DNA from: Rhodococcus tibetensis
Lineage (GTDB): Bacteria; Actinomycetota; Actinomycetes; Mycobacteriales; Mycobacteriaceae
DNA length: 64,000 nt
Reading direction: 5' to 3'
NCBI RefSeq assembly: GCF_024438035.1
Contig: NZ_JANFQF010000024.1
Coordinates: 28,376-92,375 of the forward strand
Notes under the pieces: model-generated
Databases searched by the model: none
What the model was told of the DNA's origin: nothing
The model's input: the letters and a program-made list of their open reading frames with translations, nothing else
Position numbers and translations under genes: made by a program
In this document: piece by piece, positions 53,654 through 62,110 of the stretch
Layout of the letters: each line of letters opens with the position of its first letter
Position numbering within the stretch: the stretch's first letter is position 1

Positions 53654-54646
53654 ATGACCCGTATCAACACTGTCCGTGGTCCTGTCGACACCGCGGAACT
53701 CGGTCGTACTTACATGCACGAGCACGTGTTCGTGCTGACTCCCGATGTGCAGCAGAACTATCCGGAGGAGTGGGGGAGTGAGGACGAGCGCGTCGCAGAC
53801 GCCGTGGCGAAGCTACGTGCCCTGGCCGCGCAGGGGGTCCGGACGATCGTCGACCCCACCGTCGTCGGCCTCGGCCGATACATCCCGCGCATCCAGCGCG
53901 TGGCCGAACAGCTCCCGGACTTGAATATCGTTGCGGCCACCGGGTTGTACACGTATGACGATGTGCCGTTCTTCTTCCACTATCGAGGTCCCGCGCTCGA
54001 CGCCATGGTGGGCGCCGAGGTTCCCGACCCGATGGTCGACATGTTCGTCAAGGACATCGAAGAGGGAATCGCCGACACCGGGGTCCGGGCAGGGCTGCTC
54101 AAGTGCGCCATCGATCAACAGGGTTTGACGCCCGGCGTCGAGCGGGTGATGCGGGCGGTGGCGAAGGCGCATCGGCGTACCGGTGTGCCGATCACCGTGC
54201 ATACCCATCCGGGCAGCACCGCGGGCGTGCACGTCAAACGGGTCATGTGCGACGAGGAGGGCGTGCGGCCCGACCGGATCGTCCTCGGACACAGTGGTGA
54301 CACGACGGACGTCGAGCACCTGACGAGCTTGGCGGAGCAAGGGTTCATCCTCGGGATGGACCGGTTCGGGATCAATCTGGACACCACCTTCGAGGCGCGT
54401 GCGGACACGCTCATCGAAATGTGCCGCCGCGGGTTCGCCGGGCAGATGGTGCTGTCCCAGGACGCATCCTGTTACATCGACTGGATCGACCCGAACCTCA
54501 TGGCAGCGCTACCGCAGTGGCACTACCTCCACATCGAGAACGACGTGCTGCCGTACGTGCGCGAGCGGGGTGTCACGGAGACGATGATCTCCGAGATGCT
54601 GGTGGAGGTGCCGCGGCGATACTTCGAGAATGTGATCGCTTATTAA
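53654..54646 (+). CDS. phosphotriesterase-like lactonase family protein
   Basis: 330 aa. Binuclear metal site by family alignment: H22 and H24 (YMHEHVFV), K150 (GLLKCAID), H183 (TVHTHPG), H213 (LGHSGDTTD) and D270 (SQDASC). Members hydrolyse lactones, including quorum signals and, weakly, organophosphates; carboxylated Lys bridges the metals. Which lactone is acted on here is unknown. Site A of the shared operator lies upstream, linking it to the acyl-CoA genes further right rather than to the sulfation arm, though co-transcription from cysD cannot be excluded. Confidence 0.88.
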   Translation: MTRINTVRGPVDTAELGRTYMHEHVFVLTPDVQQNYPEEWGSEDERVADAVAKLRALAAQGVRTIVDPTVVGLGRYIPRIQRVAEQLPDLNIVAATGLYTYDDVPFFFHYRGPALDAMVGAEVPDPMVDMFVKDIEEGIADTGVRAGLLKCAIDQQGLTPGVERVMRAVAKAHRRTGVPITVHTHPGSTAGVHVKRVMCDEEGVRPDRIVLGHSGDTTDVEHLTSLAEQGFILGMDRFGINLDTTFEARADTLIEMCRRGFAGQMVLSQDASCYIDWIDPNLMAALPQWHYLHIENDVLPYVRERGVTETMISEMLVEVPRRYFENVIAY

Positions 54647-54690
54647 GCCTCGATGCAGTGTTCCGCGAACAGAGTCGGTGCGAGCCTGAG

Positions 54691-54957
54691 TCAGCCGGTC
54701 TCCTGGAGGTCGGCGCGGGCAAGGCAGATATGCGCAAGGTCGTCGAGGGGCACGGCGAGGGTACGGGCCAGTGCTGCAATGGTTGTGAATGCCGGAGTCG
54801 GCATTCTGCCGGTCTCGATCTTGCGCAGAGTTTCCGGCGAGATCGCCGTCGCCTGCGCCACCTCGACGAGCGTGCGATCGCCTCGGGCTTGACGCAGATG
54901 CGCGCCCAGGCGCTGACCGGCCGCGAGTTGGGCAGGAGTGAGCGGGAGACGCACCAT
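54691..54957 (-). CDS. XRE-family HTH regulator
   Basis: 88 aa, starting MVRLPLTPAQLAAGQRLGAH. HTH of the lambda repressor type: LRQARGDRTLVEVAQATAIS then PETLRKIETGRMPTPAFTTI, with LARTLAVPLDDLAHICLARA completing the helices. No effector domain. It is divergent from a methionine aminopeptidase gene, and two matching palindromes lie between them. It probably represses both. Confidence 0.85.
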   Translation of the reverse strand: MVRLPLTPAQLAAGQRLGAHLRQARGDRTLVEVAQATAISPETLRKIETGRMPTPAFTTIAALARTLAVPLDDLAHICLARADLQETG

Positions 54958-54978
54958 TCCACCAGTCTACTCGAAGGC

Positions 54979-55023
54979 GGTATGAAAATACCGACCCCTC
55001 GGCTACGATGGTATTTTAATACC
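54979..55023. promoter_or_regulatory. twin palindromes between XRE and map genes
   Basis: GGTATGAAAATACC (54979-54992) and GGTATTTTAATACC (55010-55023) share the form GGTAT-n4-ATACC and start 31 bases apart, about three helical turns. They stand out as AT-rich in high-GC DNA and overlap the likely promoters of both genes. Confidence 0.75.
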
Positions 55024-55053
55024 GGTCATCGGGTCGGGTGGAGAGGAAAACTT

Positions 55054-55842
55054 GTGCTGGAACTGAAGACACCTCGTGAGATCGAAGCGATGCGCGTCAC
55101 GGGCGCGTTCATCGCCGAGCTGCTCGACGACCTCGCCCGCCGGGCCGAGCCGGGGGTGAACCTACTCGACCTCGAACACCGCGCCCGCCAGCTGATCGCC
55201 CAACGCGGCGCCCAGTCGTGCTACTGGGATTACGCGCCGTCGTTCGGGCGGGGTCCGTTCCGCAACGTCATCTGCCTGTCGGTCAACGATGCAGTGCTGC
55301 ATGGGCTGCCGCATGACTATTCACTGCGTGACTCGGACCTCCTGAGCATGGATATCGCGGTGTCGATTGATGGGTGGGCCGCCGATTCAGCGCGGAGTGT
55401 GATCGTCGGTGTCCCGCGAGCCGAGGATGAGCGGCTGATCGAAGCTACCGAACGTGCCTTGGCGGCAGGGATTGCCGCTGCGTTGCCCGGTAACCGCTTG
55501 GGCGACATCTCCGCGGCGATCGGGGCCGTGGCCGCCGACTATGGATTCTCGGTCAACACAGAGTTCGGCGGCCACGGAATCGGGCGCACCATGCACGAAG
55601 ACCCACACGTCTCCAACGTGGGACGCGCGGGACGAGGTCCCCGGCTGCAGCCCGGATTGACCCTTGCGCTCGAACCGTGGTTCGCCCACAGCACCGACAG
55701 AATCATCTACGACGATGACGGGTGGACCATCCGCTCCGCCGACGGATCTCGTACCGCTCACAGCGAACACACCATTGCCATCACCGACGGCGCGCCAGTC
55801 GTCCTGACGTGTTCCGAGCACGTCGCGGCATCCGCACGGTAG
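55054..55842 (+). CDS. map: type I methionine aminopeptidase (accessory copy)
   Basis: 262 aa with GTG start at 55054 (VLELKTPREIEAMR), GGAGAGG about 7 bases upstream. Metal ligands appear in order: DIAVSIDGWAADSARSVIVG (two Asp), GGHGIGRTMHEDPHVSN (His), ALEPWF (Glu) and the late E in AHSEHTIAI. It removes initiator Met from nascent proteins. The gene is not with secY/adk/infA, where the housekeeping map usually sits, so it is probably an extra, conditionally expressed copy controlled by the divergent XRE protein. Confidence 0.9.
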   Translation: MLELKTPREIEAMRVTGAFIAELLDDLARRAEPGVNLLDLEHRARQLIAQRGAQSCYWDYAPSFGRGPFRNVICLSVNDAVLHGLPHDYSLRDSDLLSMDIAVSIDGWAADSARSVIVGVPRAEDERLIEATERALAAGIAAALPGNRLGDISAAIGAVAADYGFSVNTEFGGHGIGRTMHEDPHVSNVGRAGRGPRLQPGLTLALEPWFAHSTDRIIYDDDGWTIRSADGSRTAHSEHTIAITDGAPVVLTCSEHVAASAR

Positions 55843-55850
55843 TTCGACAC

Positions 55851-55874
55851 CTTGAAACTGACACCGAATTCAAG
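55851..55874. promoter_or_regulatory. shared operator motif, site B
   Basis: CTTGAA-n12-TTCAAG, perfect 6-bp arms, ends 12 bases before the TetR ATG at 55887. The core matches site A at 11 of 17 positions. Position suits autorepression by that TetR protein. Confidence 0.6.
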
Positions 55875-55886
55875 TATTACTCGGGT

Positions 55887-56594
55887 ATGAAGAACTCCAA
55901 CGGTGGGGAAGTGCTCCCCGAACGGGGAGTGGAAGGTTCGCCCTCGATGGCGAACGCGACCGTCCTCCGGGAGCCACCGGTGACGGCCCGAGGGGTCCGC
56001 ACTCGTGACCGGTTGGTCGCCGCCGCCCGAGTGGTGTTCGAGCGTGAGGGCTATCTCGATGCTCGGCTCGTCGACATCAGCAAGGAGGCTGGGCTTTCGA
56101 CGGGTTCCTTTTACACCTACTTCGCCAACAAGGAACAGATTTTTGCGGCTGTCGTCGAGGTGACTCAGAACGATCTGCTCCACCCCGGAATGGGACGAGT
56201 AGCCGATGAGGGCGACGTGCACGCGGTCGTCGAGGCCAGTATCCGCGCGTATCTGCACGCATGCCAAAGAAACGCACGGCTACTGGCGCTACTCGAGCAA
56301 GTGGCGCACGTAGACCCCGAATTTCGTGAACTCGAACGCCGGCGCGACGGCATCTTCTTTCGTCGCAACGCCCGGGCAATTGCGGACCTGCAGGATCGGG
56401 GCCTCGCAGACGGGGCGCTGGACCCGATGCTCACGTCCAAGGCGCTCTCCGCCATGGTCGGCAGGACGGCTTACGGCTATTTCGTCGGGCCCGTGAGCGA
56501 ACGGAAGTCCCTGTCGTTCGATCAGTTGGCGACGGGGTTGGCGCGGATGTGGACGAACGCTCTGCGGGTGCCGGATTCCGCTGAGATTCAGTAG
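55887..56594 (+). CDS. TetR-family regulator (site B neighbour)
   Basis: 235 aa from ATG 55887; an internal Met at about residue 21 (MANATVLREP) is an alternative start. HTH: VVFEREGYLDARLVDISKEA then GLSTGSFYTYFANKEQIFAA. The C-terminal region resembles the KstR2/FadR-like TetR groups that control acyl-CoA catabolism, but the ligand is unknown. It has site B in its promoter. It overlaps the end of the second TetR gene by 7 bases, tail to tail. Confidence 0.85.
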   Translation: MKNSNGGEVLPERGVEGSPSMANATVLREPPVTARGVRTRDRLVAAARVVFEREGYLDARLVDISKEAGLSTGSFYTYFANKEQIFAAVVEVTQNDLLHPGMGRVADEGDVHAVVEASIRAYLHACQRNARLLALLEQVAHVDPEFRELERRRDGIFFRRNARAIADLQDRGLADGALDPMLTSKALSAMVGRTAYGYFVGPVSERKSLSFDQLATGLARMWTNALRVPDSAEIQ

Positions 56595-57214
56595 CCGGGC
56601 GCGTGCAGGATTCGTAGGACGAGGTCGGCGTTGATGTCGCCCAGCTCTTGCGGGGTGAATTCACCGTCGGGGTGGTACCAGCGGCAGATGTCGACGGCGA
56701 GGGACATGATGGCGAGCACCGCGACTCGGGGATCGGGAATCAGGAAGACCCCCTGATCGATTCCCCTGCGCACCTCCCGCATCGCTGCGACGCGGATCTG
56801 CAGGCGCGTCTGCGCCACGACCTCGTGGTGTTCGGCGTTGAGATGCCGGCTCTCGTACTGCGCGATGCGTGCCTTACGGAAATTTGTGGCGTGCAACATG
56901 CTGAAGTCGCGTACCAGCGCGCGAACCCGGTCGATCGGGTCGGTGAACGGTGCGACGGCGTCCAGCACCTGCGCGAGTGCGCGCTCGTGGGCGCGGCATA
57001 CGAGCCGGAACAGCAGATCCTCCTTGGATGGGAAGTGGACGTACATCGCGGAGGGGCTCAGGCCTGCCATCGTGGAGATGTCGCGCGTGGTGGTGGCCTC
57101 GAAGCCTCTGTCGGAGAACAACACCGTAGCCGCGGCGAGCAGGCGCTCCTCGGATGTCGAGGCATCGCGGGACGGTTCACCGGCCGCGAGGGTGGGGTCC
57201 CGCAGATCGGTCAT
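56588..57214 (-). CDS. TetR-family regulator
   Basis: 208 aa starting MTDLRDPTLAAGEPSRDAST. HTH: LFSDRGFEATTTRDISTMAG then LSPSAMYVHFPSKEDLLFRL. The C-terminal TetR_C-type domain is common in regulators of lipid and sterol genes in mycolata. Divergent from the MHS transporter gene with 195 bases between them, which contain site C and an AAGCAAGCGCT sequence like many TetR operators of acyl-CoA genes. Confidence 0.88.
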   Translation of the reverse strand: MTDLRDPTLAAGEPSRDASTSEERLLAAATVLFSDRGFEATTTRDISTMAGLSPSAMYVHFPSKEDLLFRLVCRAHERALAQVLDAVAPFTDPIDRVRALVRDFSMLHATNFRKARIAQYESRHLNAEHHEVVAQTRLQIRVAAMREVRRGIDQGVFLIPDPRVAVLAIMSLAVDICRWYHPDGEFTPQELGDINADLVLRILHAPGY

Positions 57215-57334
57215 GTGTAGTCCTCTCGGGTTCCACGGGCCGGCCGGGTCCGTGGCAAATATATGTCAGATCGATCGTGCCGAGTGATTGACATCACACG
57301 TCAAGTGAAACACACTAAGCAAGCGCTCACTGAC

Positions 57335-57358
57335 TTGAAGTTGGCGTCAGGTTCTGAA
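57335..57358. promoter_or_regulatory. shared operator motif, site C
   Basis: TTGAA then GTTGGCGTCAGGTTC; the 17-base core (57340-57356) matches site A at 13 positions. It ends 53 bases before the transporter ATG, the same distance as site D from its gene. AAGCAAGCGCT lies just upstream (57319-57329). Confidence 0.5.
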
Positions 57359-57409
57359 ACTTCATCTCGTAGGCCCAACCCCCACAGACCTATCTCGAGG
57401 AGTGATTGG

Positions 57410-58786
57410 ATGACTACATCCGCGGTGCAGCCGAGTAAGGACGCGACCGGCGACACGGCCGTCCAGCGGAAGCGGGCACATCGGAAGCTGCTGGCGGCAG
57501 GCCTCGTCGGCAGCTCCATCGAGTGGTACGACTTCTTCCTCTACGGAACCGCTGCGGCCCTTGTCTTTCCGCATGTCTTCTTCCCCGATTCGTCGGCGCT
57601 GATGGGCACTCTCCTGTCGTTCAGCACGTTCTGGGCGGGCTTCGTCGCTCGGCCTCTCGGTGGACTCGTCGCAGGCCACTACGGTGACAAGTACGGGCGC
57701 AAGCCCGCTGTGGTGACCTGCCTGCTGTTCATGGGCCTCGCCACCTTCCTCATCGGATGCCTCCCGGGTGCATCCTCGATCGGAGTGGCTGCACCGATCC
57801 TGCTGGTGGTGCTGCGCTTCATCCAGGGCATCGCGTGCGGCGGTCAGTGGGGCGGAATCGTCCTCCTGCTCACGGAGTCGGCGAGTCCCAAACGCAGAGG
57901 GTTCTCCGGCACCTTCGGTCAGATGGGCGTCTCGTTCGGTGTGCTACTCGGCAACCTCGTGTTCCTGGGCGCCACCGCCGCCATCTCGAACGAGGCGTTC
58001 CTCAGCTGGGGTTGGCGTATTCCCTTCTTCGCCAGCGCATTGCTGTTCCCCGTCGTGCTCTACATCCAGACGAGGGTCGAGGACACACCCGAGTTCCGCG
58101 AGCTGCAGGAAGAGGCGCAGAAAGGCAAGGAAACGGTGGTCCGGGCGCCACTGACCCAGGCGGTCAAGGACCACTGGCGCAAGATTCTGCTCGGGTGCGG
58201 ACTTCTCGCGGCTACCAACTCGCTGTTCTACATTTCGATCGCCGGCGTGCTCAGTTACGGCACTGCCGAATTGGGCATGAAGCGCAACGATCTGCTGGCG
58301 ATCTCCCTGCTCAGTGCCGGGCTCACCGTCGGTGTGGTGCTGTGGTCGGGGCACGTGTCGGACAAGATCGGGCGACGGCCGATGATCTTGATCGGTGCCG
58401 GAATGATCGTGCTGTGGGCCTTCCCGTACTTCTGGCTGATCAACACGAAGAACCTCGTGCTGTTCTTCATCGCCGTCACCGTCGGAAGTGTCTTCCAGTC
58501 CATGACCTACGGTCCGATCGCCGCCTACATGGGTGAGCTGTTCGCACCCAACGTGCGCTATTCGGCAGCCTCTCTGGCCTACCAACTGGCCGCGATCACC
58601 GTCAGCGGCGGTACTCCGTTCATCATGACCGCGCTGATTGCCAAGACCGGAACCACCACGCTCGTCGCCGTGTTCGTCGCCTTGATGGGACTGGTCACTT
58701 TCCTCTGCGCGTGGCGGCTTCACGAGACCAACCCGGCGGAAGTCCGCAAGGACCCGAACGCTGTTCCCGGAGCCCAGTTCTACTAG
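57410..58786 (+). CDS. MHS-family MFS transporter (organic acid:H+ symporter)
   Basis: 458 aa; ATG 57410 with GAGGAG upstream. Metabolite:H+ symporter subgroup: GSSIEWYDFFLYGTAAALVF, GHYGDKYGRKPAVV, RFIQGIACGGQWGGIVLLL, and WRIPFFASALL. Relatives import shikimate, citrate, 2-oxoglutarate or aromatic acids. Shared operator motifs suggest that it brings in the acid degraded by the ligase/hydratase genes downstream. Followed by a strong hairpin. Confidence 0.9.
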   Translation: MTTSAVQPSKDATGDTAVQRKRAHRKLLAAGLVGSSIEWYDFFLYGTAAALVFPHVFFPDSSALMGTLLSFSTFWAGFVARPLGGLVAGHYGDKYGRKPAVVTCLLFMGLATFLIGCLPGASSIGVAAPILLVVLRFIQGIACGGQWGGIVLLLTESASPKRRGFSGTFGQMGVSFGVLLGNLVFLGATAAISNEAFLSWGWRIPFFASALLFPVVLYIQTRVEDTPEFRELQEEAQKGKETVVRAPLTQAVKDHWRKILLGCGLLAATNSLFYISIAGVLSYGTAELGMKRNDLLAISLLSAGLTVGVVLWSGHVSDKIGRRPMILIGAGMIVLWAFPYFWLINTKNLVLFFIAVTVGSVFQSMTYGPIAAYMGELFAPNVRYSAASLAYQLAAITVSGGTPFIMTALIAKTGTTTLVAVFVALMGLVTFLCAWRLHETNPAEVRKDPNAVPGAQFY

Positions 58787-58805
58787 AGCGGCACCGAGAC
58801 CACAA

Positions 58806-58834
58806 AATGCCCACCGCTGAAAGCGGTGGGCATT
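58806..58834. terminator. bidirectional hairpin terminator
   Basis: AATGCCCACCGCT pairs perfectly with AGCGGTGGGCATT, 13 bp, loop GAA. It separates the transporter from the convergent CurA-like gene. Confidence 0.88.
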
Positions 58835-58852
58835 CTGTGCGTGGCGGGAGTG

Positions 58853-59866
58853 TCAGTTGTCGCTGATCTTCAGCACCAGCTTGCCGGTGTTCGCCCCGTC
58901 GAAGAGCATGGTGAGCGTGCGGCCGAAAGCCTCGACACCGCCGGATTCCACCTGCTCACGCGTCACGATGTCACCGCTGCGAATCCAGTCCGACATCGCC
59001 TCCATGCCCTCGGCAAACCGGTCGAGATAGTCGAAGACGATGAATCCGGTCATCGAGGCACGGTTGACCAGCAACGAGAGGTACCGTGACGGGCCGGGCT
59101 GCGGATCGGTGGCGTTGTATCCGGAGATCGCACCGCACAACGCGACCCGGGCGTTCTTGCGCAGGCGCCCCAGTGCGGCGTCGAGGATCTCGCCGCCGAC
59201 ATTGTCGAAATAGATATCGATGCCGTCGGGTGCAGCGGCCCGCAGCGCGCGGCCCACGGGTCCTGCCTTGTAGTCGATCGCGGCGTCGAAACCCAGCTCC
59301 TCGGTGAGCCACGCGCACTTCTCGCGGCCGCCGGCAATGCCGATTACCGTCGCGCCCTTCAGTTTGGCGATCTGTCCGGCGATGCTTCCCACTGCCCCCG
59401 CCGCTCCCGAGATGAGCACGACATCGCCCTTCTCGAGCTTGCCGACATCGGTGAGGCCGAAGTAGGCGGTCATGCCGGGGAATCCGAGCGCTCCGAGCCA
59501 CGTGGGCGCCGGGGCGAGTGTCTCGTCCACAACGAGCGCGCCCCGGCCGTCGGAGACGGCGAACTCCTGTATTCCGAACTGTCCGGATACCAGCTGCCCC
59601 TCCGGAAACTGTCGATTTCTCGACGCCACGACGCGGCCCACGGCATGCGCGCGCATCACCTCACCGATCTGGACGGGCGGCACGTACGACTTCACGTCGT
59701 CGAGCCAGCCGCGCATGGCGGGATCGAGCGAGGCATAGTCGACCTGCACGGTGAACTCGCCGTCCGACGGGTCGGGAATCGGTTCGGAGGCGATTTCCCA
59801 GGTGGAGTCGTCGGGGCGGCCGATCGGTCGTTTCGCCAGTCGGACCTGTCTGTTGACGGTTGTCAC
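58853..59866 (-). CDS. CurA/leukotriene-B4-dehydrogenase-like NADPH oxidoreductase
   Basis: 337 aa. ASLDPAMRGWLDDVKSYVPP (family motif), GFPGMTAYFGLTDVGKLEKG, the nucleotide fold LISGAAGAVGSIAGQIAKLK and YFDNVGGEILDAALG. It reduces the double bond of enones or conjugated aldehydes/acyl thioesters with NADPH; zinc ligands are absent. The ATG overlaps the acyl-CoA ligase stop by 4 bases, so they form an operon. Confidence 0.9.
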   Translation of the reverse strand: MTTVNRQVRLAKRPIGRPDDSTWEIASEPIPDPSDGEFTVQVDYASLDPAMRGWLDDVKSYVPPVQIGEVMRAHAVGRVVASRNRQFPEGQLVSGQFGIQEFAVSDGRGALVVDETLAPAPTWLGALGFPGMTAYFGLTDVGKLEKGDVVLISGAAGAVGSIAGQIAKLKGATVIGIAGGREKCAWLTEELGFDAAIDYKAGPVGRALRAAAPDGIDIYFDNVGGEILDAALGRLRKNARVALCGAISGYNATDPQPGPSRYLSLLVNRASMTGFIVFDYLDRFAEGMEAMSDWIRSGDIVTREQVESGGVEAFGRTLTMLFDGANTGKLVLKISDN

Positions 59867-61392
59867 GGTGTCACCTTTCGAGGTACTTCTGCGGTCAGGG
59901 CGTCAGTTCTCAGCGCGGCCCTGTCGATCGACCGCTTGAGAATTTTTCCTGTCGAGCCTTTGGGGAGGGTGTCGACGATCGAGACGATGCGGGGAATCTT
60001 GTAGGCGGAGAGGCGCTCGCGAGTCCACTCGGTGAGCTCGGTGCCGCCCAGCCGTGAGCCGGGCAGGAGGGCCACCACCGCGGCCACCTCCTCTCCGTAG
60101 TGGTCGTCGGGAACACCGATGACCGCGGCCTCGACGATGTCGGGGTGCGTGTACAGAACCTCTTCGATTTCACTGGGATACACGTTGTAGCCGCCGCGAA
60201 TGATGAGGTCCTTGACCCGGTCGACGATGCGGAGGTCTCCGTCCGAGTCGAGTGCGCCGAGGTCTCCCGTGCGCAGCCAGCCGTCCGGTGACAACACGGC
60301 CGCGGTGTCGGCGGGTCTGTTCCAGTACCCCCTCATCACCGTGGGACCCTTCACGAAGACTTCACCGACGGTGTCGGGCGGGCAGTGGTTTCCGGAGTGG
60401 TCCCGGACCTTGACCTCCATCCGGGGAACAGCACGTCCCGTGTAGCCGATCTTGCCGCCGCGGTCGATGTCGTTGAATGTGCCGAACGCGGTGGTTTCGG
60501 TGAGTCCGTACCCCTCGAGGATGGTGCACCCGAAGCGCGCCTCGAATTCACGGGCCACCTCTCCGGGCAGCGACGCACCGCCGGAGATCGCGATCCGTAG
60601 CTGCTCGAAATCTTGTGGTTCGGCGTCGCTCGCCGCGTGGAGCATCGCATTCCACATCGTCGGGACACCGGCCATGATGGTCAGGCGGTCGCGACGCAGC
60701 ACCTCCAGCATCGCCGACGGGTCGAACCGCGCCAGTAACGACAACGAGCCACCACCGGTGAACGTCGCCATCATGACCGAGGCCTGTCCGAAGACGTGGA
60801 ACAGCGGGAGCCCGGTGCCCGTGCGGTCTTCGCTCGAACCGCGACTGCATTCGGCACCGATCTCGCCGCCCGAGAGCAGGTTTCCGACGGTCAGCTCCGC
60901 ACCTTTGGGGCGTCCGGTCGTTCCGGACGTGTACAGAATGGCTGCGGTGTCCTCGCTGTCCCGATCGACGACGGCGGTCGGGTCCCCTTCGAGCGCAACA
61001 ATATTCGGAGTCAGCGTCCGGACCGGGATGTCGAGCGCTGCCGCAGCCTGGCTCGCGGCGGGCCCAAGCTCGTGCCAGACGATTGCCAGTGACACACCGG
61101 CGTCGTTCAGGACGTACTCGGTTTCCGGCCGGGTCGACATCGTGTTCACCGGGACCACCACGCCCCCGGCCGCCTGAATCGCGAGGTACGCCACCACGAA
61201 CTCGGGCACGGACGGGGCGGCGAGGAGAACGCGGTCGCCGGGGGAGATATCTGCTGCCTGAAGCGCCGCCGCGTAGGTCGTGCTCGCGATCTGCAGCTCT
61301 CGATAGGTCAGGGTGCTGTCTGCACCCCGCAGAGCGATGTTGTCGGGAGTGGTGTCCGCGTGGCGGCACACGGGATCGATCACGTTTGCCAT
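59863..61392 (-). CDS. acyl-CoA synthetase (FadD/AMP-ligase type)
   Basis: 509 aa. ANL superfamily: ATP motif AAILYTSGTTGRPKGAELT, GYGLTETTAFGTFND, WLRTGDLGALDSDGDLRIVD, and catalytic Lys in LPKGSTGKILKRSI. It forms acyl-AMP then acyl-CoA; the acid may be a branched, alicyclic or aromatic one, judging by surrounding MaoC, SDR and hydratase genes. Upstream gene of a two-gene operon with the CurA-like reductase. An 88-base gap separates it from maoC on the same strand. Confidence 0.92.
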   Translation of the reverse strand: MANVIDPVCRHADTTPDNIALRGADSTLTYRELQIASTTYAAALQAADISPGDRVLLAAPSVPEFVVAYLAIQAAGGVVVPVNTMSTRPETEYVLNDAGVSLAIVWHELGPAASQAAAALDIPVRTLTPNIVALEGDPTAVVDRDSEDTAAILYTSGTTGRPKGAELTVGNLLSGGEIGAECSRGSSEDRTGTGLPLFHVFGQASVMMATFTGGGSLSLLARFDPSAMLEVLRRDRLTIMAGVPTMWNAMLHAASDAEPQDFEQLRIAISGGASLPGEVAREFEARFGCTILEGYGLTETTAFGTFNDIDRGGKIGYTGRAVPRMEVKVRDHSGNHCPPDTVGEVFVKGPTVMRGYWNRPADTAAVLSPDGWLRTGDLGALDSDGDLRIVDRVKDLIIRGGYNVYPSEIEEVLYTHPDIVEAAVIGVPDDHYGEEVAAVVALLPGSRLGGTELTEWTRERLSAYKIPRIVSIVDTLPKGSTGKILKRSIDRAALRTDALTAEVPRKVTP

Positions 61393-61480
61393 GTTCGTCA
61401 GCCTCCGAGTCGAGCTCTGATCAGGGGGTCACGCGCGAGTACGTGCCGCCGCACCTCGGGCGGCGCGTACTGCATGGGGG

Positions 61481-61960
61481 CTAACCGGCCTCGACCACCC
61501 GGGCGACCGACTCCGACACGACCACCGGCTTGTCCGAACCTTCCCGTTCGACCACCTGGGTCATCGTCACCTGGATGCCTCCGCCGACCTGTTCGGCGGA
61601 CTGCACGGTGGCGCGCATCCGGATCCGCGAACCCACGGGCACGGGAGCCGGAAAACGGACCTTGTTGTACCCGTAGTTCAAACTGTGCGCGAAACCGTCG
61701 AAGCGCAGCAGGGTCGCGGACAGGGCAGGCCCGAGGGACAGGCTGTAGAGACCGTGGGCGATCGTTCCGCCGAGGGGACTCGATGCAGCGCGTTCGGGGT
61801 CGATGTGAATCCACTGGTGGTCACCGGTGGCGTCGGCGAACGCGTCGACCCGTTCCTGAGTGACCTCGTGCCATTCGGTGGGGCCCAGTTCCTTCCCGAT
61901 CAAAGCGGTGAGCTCGTCGAGGCTTGCCGGACGGACGGGCAGTTGGGTCGTGTCGGTCAT
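61481..61960 (-). CDS. MaoC-like enoyl-CoA hydratase
   Basis: 159 aa. R-specific hydratase signature: ATGDHQWIHIDPERAASSPL (catalytic Asp/His) and GGTIAHGLYSLSL. Related to NodN/MaoC proteins such as Rv0130. It hydrates 2-enoyl-CoA intermediates. Divergent from the SDR gene, with site D between them, and first in line on the minus strand before the ligase gene. Confidence 0.92.
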   Translation of the reverse strand: MTDTTQLPVRPASLDELTALIGKELGPTEWHEVTQERVDAFADATGDHQWIHIDPERAASSPLGGTIAHGLYSLSLGPALSATLLRFDGFAHSLNYGYNKVRFPAPVPVGSRIRMRATVQSAEQVGGGIQVTMTQVVEREGSDKPVVVSESVARVVEAG

Positions 61961-62035
61961 CTGTCTCCCTCAATTGCGGATGGTGGGTGTCGGTCAGGTC
62001 GAGGCAGACTGCCTGGGATCTTCACAGCCCGGCAC

Positions 62036-62057
62036 TTGAACTTGACGACGGATTCAA
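62036..62057. promoter_or_regulatory. shared operator motif, site D
   Basis: TTGAA-n12-TTCAA; core CTTGACGACGGATTCAA. It lies between maoC (75 bases to its ATG) and the SDR gene (53 bases to its GTG), so it may control both. Confidence 0.6.
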
Positions 62058-62110
62058 CTATACAAAAGAGAGACGCGAGTCACAACGCACGGCGAAGGAG
62101 AGGACACCTC

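Noticed and set aside
54421..55053. Upstream extension of the methionine aminopeptidase frame
   Set aside because: It runs through the lactonase and XRE genes in another frame and over the twin palindromes. The peptidase fold begins at LKTPREIEAM.
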